A stretch of DNA of 64,000 bases from Sphingomonas folli (GTDB taxonomy: Bacteria; Pseudomonadota; Alphaproteobacteria; Sphingomonadales; Sphingomonadaceae): assembly GCF_019429525.1 (NCBI RefSeq), contig NZ_JAHXZL010000010.1:144971-208970 (forward strand). The letters run 5' to 3'. Below the pieces are notes generated by a model, which saw only the letters and a list, made by a program, of their open reading frames with translations, was not told where the DNA came from and searched no databases. Position numbers and translations under genes: made by a program. Below are positions 60,895 to 64,000 of this stretch, one piece after another. Position 1 is the first letter of the stretch. Each line of letters opens with the position of its first letter.

Positions 60895-60898
<4 letters not shown>
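59981..60898 (-). CDS. cerR: NAD-dependent epimerase/dehydratase family, probable ceramide reductase CerR
   Basis: The protein has 305 residues of extended-SDR type. ILALTGATGFVGGALLEQAL has the G-x-x-G-x-x-G NAD(P) loop, AVVHVAGAVN follows, and SHYGWSKAGAETVVRDSG holds the YxxxK catalytic pair. PPGVYGPGD is conserved. In Caulobacter the gene at this position (CerR) reduces the keto group in bacterial ceramide synthesis. It overlaps proB by 4 nt (ATGA) and precedes acp by 43 nt in transcript order. Confidence 0.82.
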
Positions 60899-61998
<1,100 letters not shown>

Positions 61999-62033
61999 GG
62001 CGCCGCGAGCGGTAGCGCGCGGGCGCGCCGGGC

Positions 62034-62597
62034 TCAATCGCGCGCGAAGATCTCGGCGTGGGGGAGAGTGAGGCTCAGGGCGGGCAGGGGAAGGTCGACG
62101 GGACTGTCGTGGGCGACGTCGCTCCACGCGCGCGGGCCGGTCCGCTGCAGGACGCGCAGGCGCTCGACCGCGATGTCGACGAACACGATCGTGTCGACGC
62201 TGGGGAGGGCTCTATATTCCTCCAGCTTGACGGTGAGGTCGGTCCGCGCGGTGCTGCCGGAGAGCACCTCGAACAGGATGCGCGGGTCGGTGAAGGCCTT
62301 GGACGAGTCGAGCGCGGGATCGTTCTTGCCGCAGAAAACCGCTACGTCCGGAAGACGCACGGAGAGGTCGTGCGTCCTCAGCGCCATATCGGATCCATGG
62401 GGTTTGCAGCCGCTGCCACGCAGGAGCAGTCGCAAGGTCGATATGATGTTGATGGCAACCTCGGAATGGCGCGCCGACCCGCCGGCCATCATCCGCACGA
62501 CGCCGTTGTCGAGTTCCGCCTTGTCCTCCCCGAAGTCCATCTCGAGGAAGCGGTCGGCGGTCAGCAGCGGATAGTCCGGGGTGATCTGCGTGGCCAT
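62034..62597 (-). CDS. Uma2 family (DUF820) putative PD-(D/E)XK nuclease
   Basis: The protein has 187 residues. LTADRFLEMDFGEDKAELDNGVV is the N-terminal Uma2 motif. LPDVAVFCGKND (Asp), PRILFEVLSGSTAR (Glu) and LTVKLEEYRAL (Lys) give the nuclease-like catalytic set. The family is abundant in cyanobacteria and scattered elsewhere; activity and role are unproven. GC content is slightly lower and codon use less extreme than in neighbours, hinting at transfer. It sits between proB and obgE on the same strand. Confidence 0.85.
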   Translation of the reverse strand: MATQITPDYPLLTADRFLEMDFGEDKAELDNGVVRMMAGGSARHSEVAINIISTLRLLLRGSGCKPHGSDMALRTHDLSVRLPDVAVFCGKNDPALDSSKAFTDPRILFEVLSGSTARTDLTVKLEEYRALPSVDTIVFVDIAVERLRVLQRTGPRAWSDVAHDSPVDLPLPALSLTLPHAEIFARD

Positions 62598-62623
62598 GAC
62601 TCCCTTGTAGGCGGCGCCTCAAT

Positions 62624-63703
<1,080 letters not shown>

Positions 63704-63844
63704 TTAAAGCGACAGCGTCCTGGCAGCGTCGCGACGCCCGCGACGCGCTCGGGCCGAATTGTACCCCGCGTGCGCAGGCGCACGACGGGGTTCAAACTGA
63801 GGACGTCCTATCCTAGGAGCGGACCGCGGCGCGCAGGGGCGCCA

Positions 63845-64000
63845 GTGGAGCGAGCCTTGGTCGACAGCAGCTGGAACCGGGGCGGATCAGCGGGCGAGCA
63901 GCGCGACGCCGGCACGCGCGCCGAGGAGCGCGCGCGGTCGAGCGAGGCGCGCGCCGCCGGGCGCGCCGAGTCGACGGCGGCGCGGCTCGAGGCGCGCGCC
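63845..64000 (+). CDS. Possible start of a gene running off the window
   Basis: From GTG 63845 the frame stays open to the window edge (52 codons) with G/C in nearly all third positions. The residues are Arg/Ala/Glu/Ser-rich (SSWNRGGSAGEQRDAGTRAE), like a charged helical protein, but no family is recognised. It is divergent from obgE, with 168 nt between the starts. Codon bias alone in a GC-rich genome is weak evidence. Confidence 0.3.
   Translation, partial: MERALVDSSWNRGGSAGEQRDAGTRAEERARSSEARAAGRAESTAARLEARA

Overview
The window looks like a chromosomal segment of a sphingomonad (Alphaproteobacteria, order Sphingomonadales). It has very high GC with G/C-ended codons, a serine palmitoyltransferase closely resembling the Sphingomonas enzyme, a PEPxxWA-type CTERM protein, a DUF1013 (TrcR-like) regulator, an FzlA-like GST, a TorF-like porin and many dispersed inverted repeats of the GTCATCCC type. 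No rRNA, tRNA or CRISPR array was recognised.

Region 1 (1-31.6 kb) is a large cell-surface polysaccharide region. It holds at least ten glycosyltransferases (GT4, GT2, GT25), three Wzx-type flippases (1709, 16410, 29036), two Wzy/WaaL-type polytopic proteins (13876, 24757), an ExoY-type initiating sugar transferase, a pyruvyl transferase, a LbH acetyltransferase, a secreted clan GH-A hydrolase and a PilZ protein. Embedded in it are a DUF1800 lipoprotein with a long Thr-Pro stalk plus its Tat-type DUF1501 partner, and two DUF1996 proteins on either side of a PEP-CTERM protein. The gene set suggests at least two Wzx/Wzy assembly lines making acetylated and pyruvylated polymer.

Region 2 (31.6-33.2 kb) is a scar: a frameshifted and internally deleted IS110 transposase with a structured noncoding flank, and a YdjM-like membrane protein. 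Region 3 (33.4-47.0 kb) has housekeeping and cell-cycle genes (FzlA-like, CsaA-like, YjbQ, DUF1013, a DEDD exonuclease), a vanadium haloperoxidase-type enzyme, a glucokinase-like protein lacking its phosphate-binding motif, and a methyltransferase/GtrA/STT3-like GT-C group. It also contains a two-gene operon best read as PlcP (phospholipase C) plus Agt (glycolipid glycosyltransferase) behind a three-repeat Pho-box-like element, that is, phosphate-starvation lipid remodelling.

Region 4 (47-64 kb) carries an arylamine N-acetyltransferase, an MDR dehydrogenase, a porin, a LysR regulator, a MATE exporter, LptG/LptF, a CHASE3 hybrid histidine kinase, the sphingolipid operon spt-acp-cerR running into proB, a Uma2-family protein and obgE. 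Intergenic spaces throughout hold three families of palindromic repeats, including one 70-bp-period tandem array at about 23 kb.
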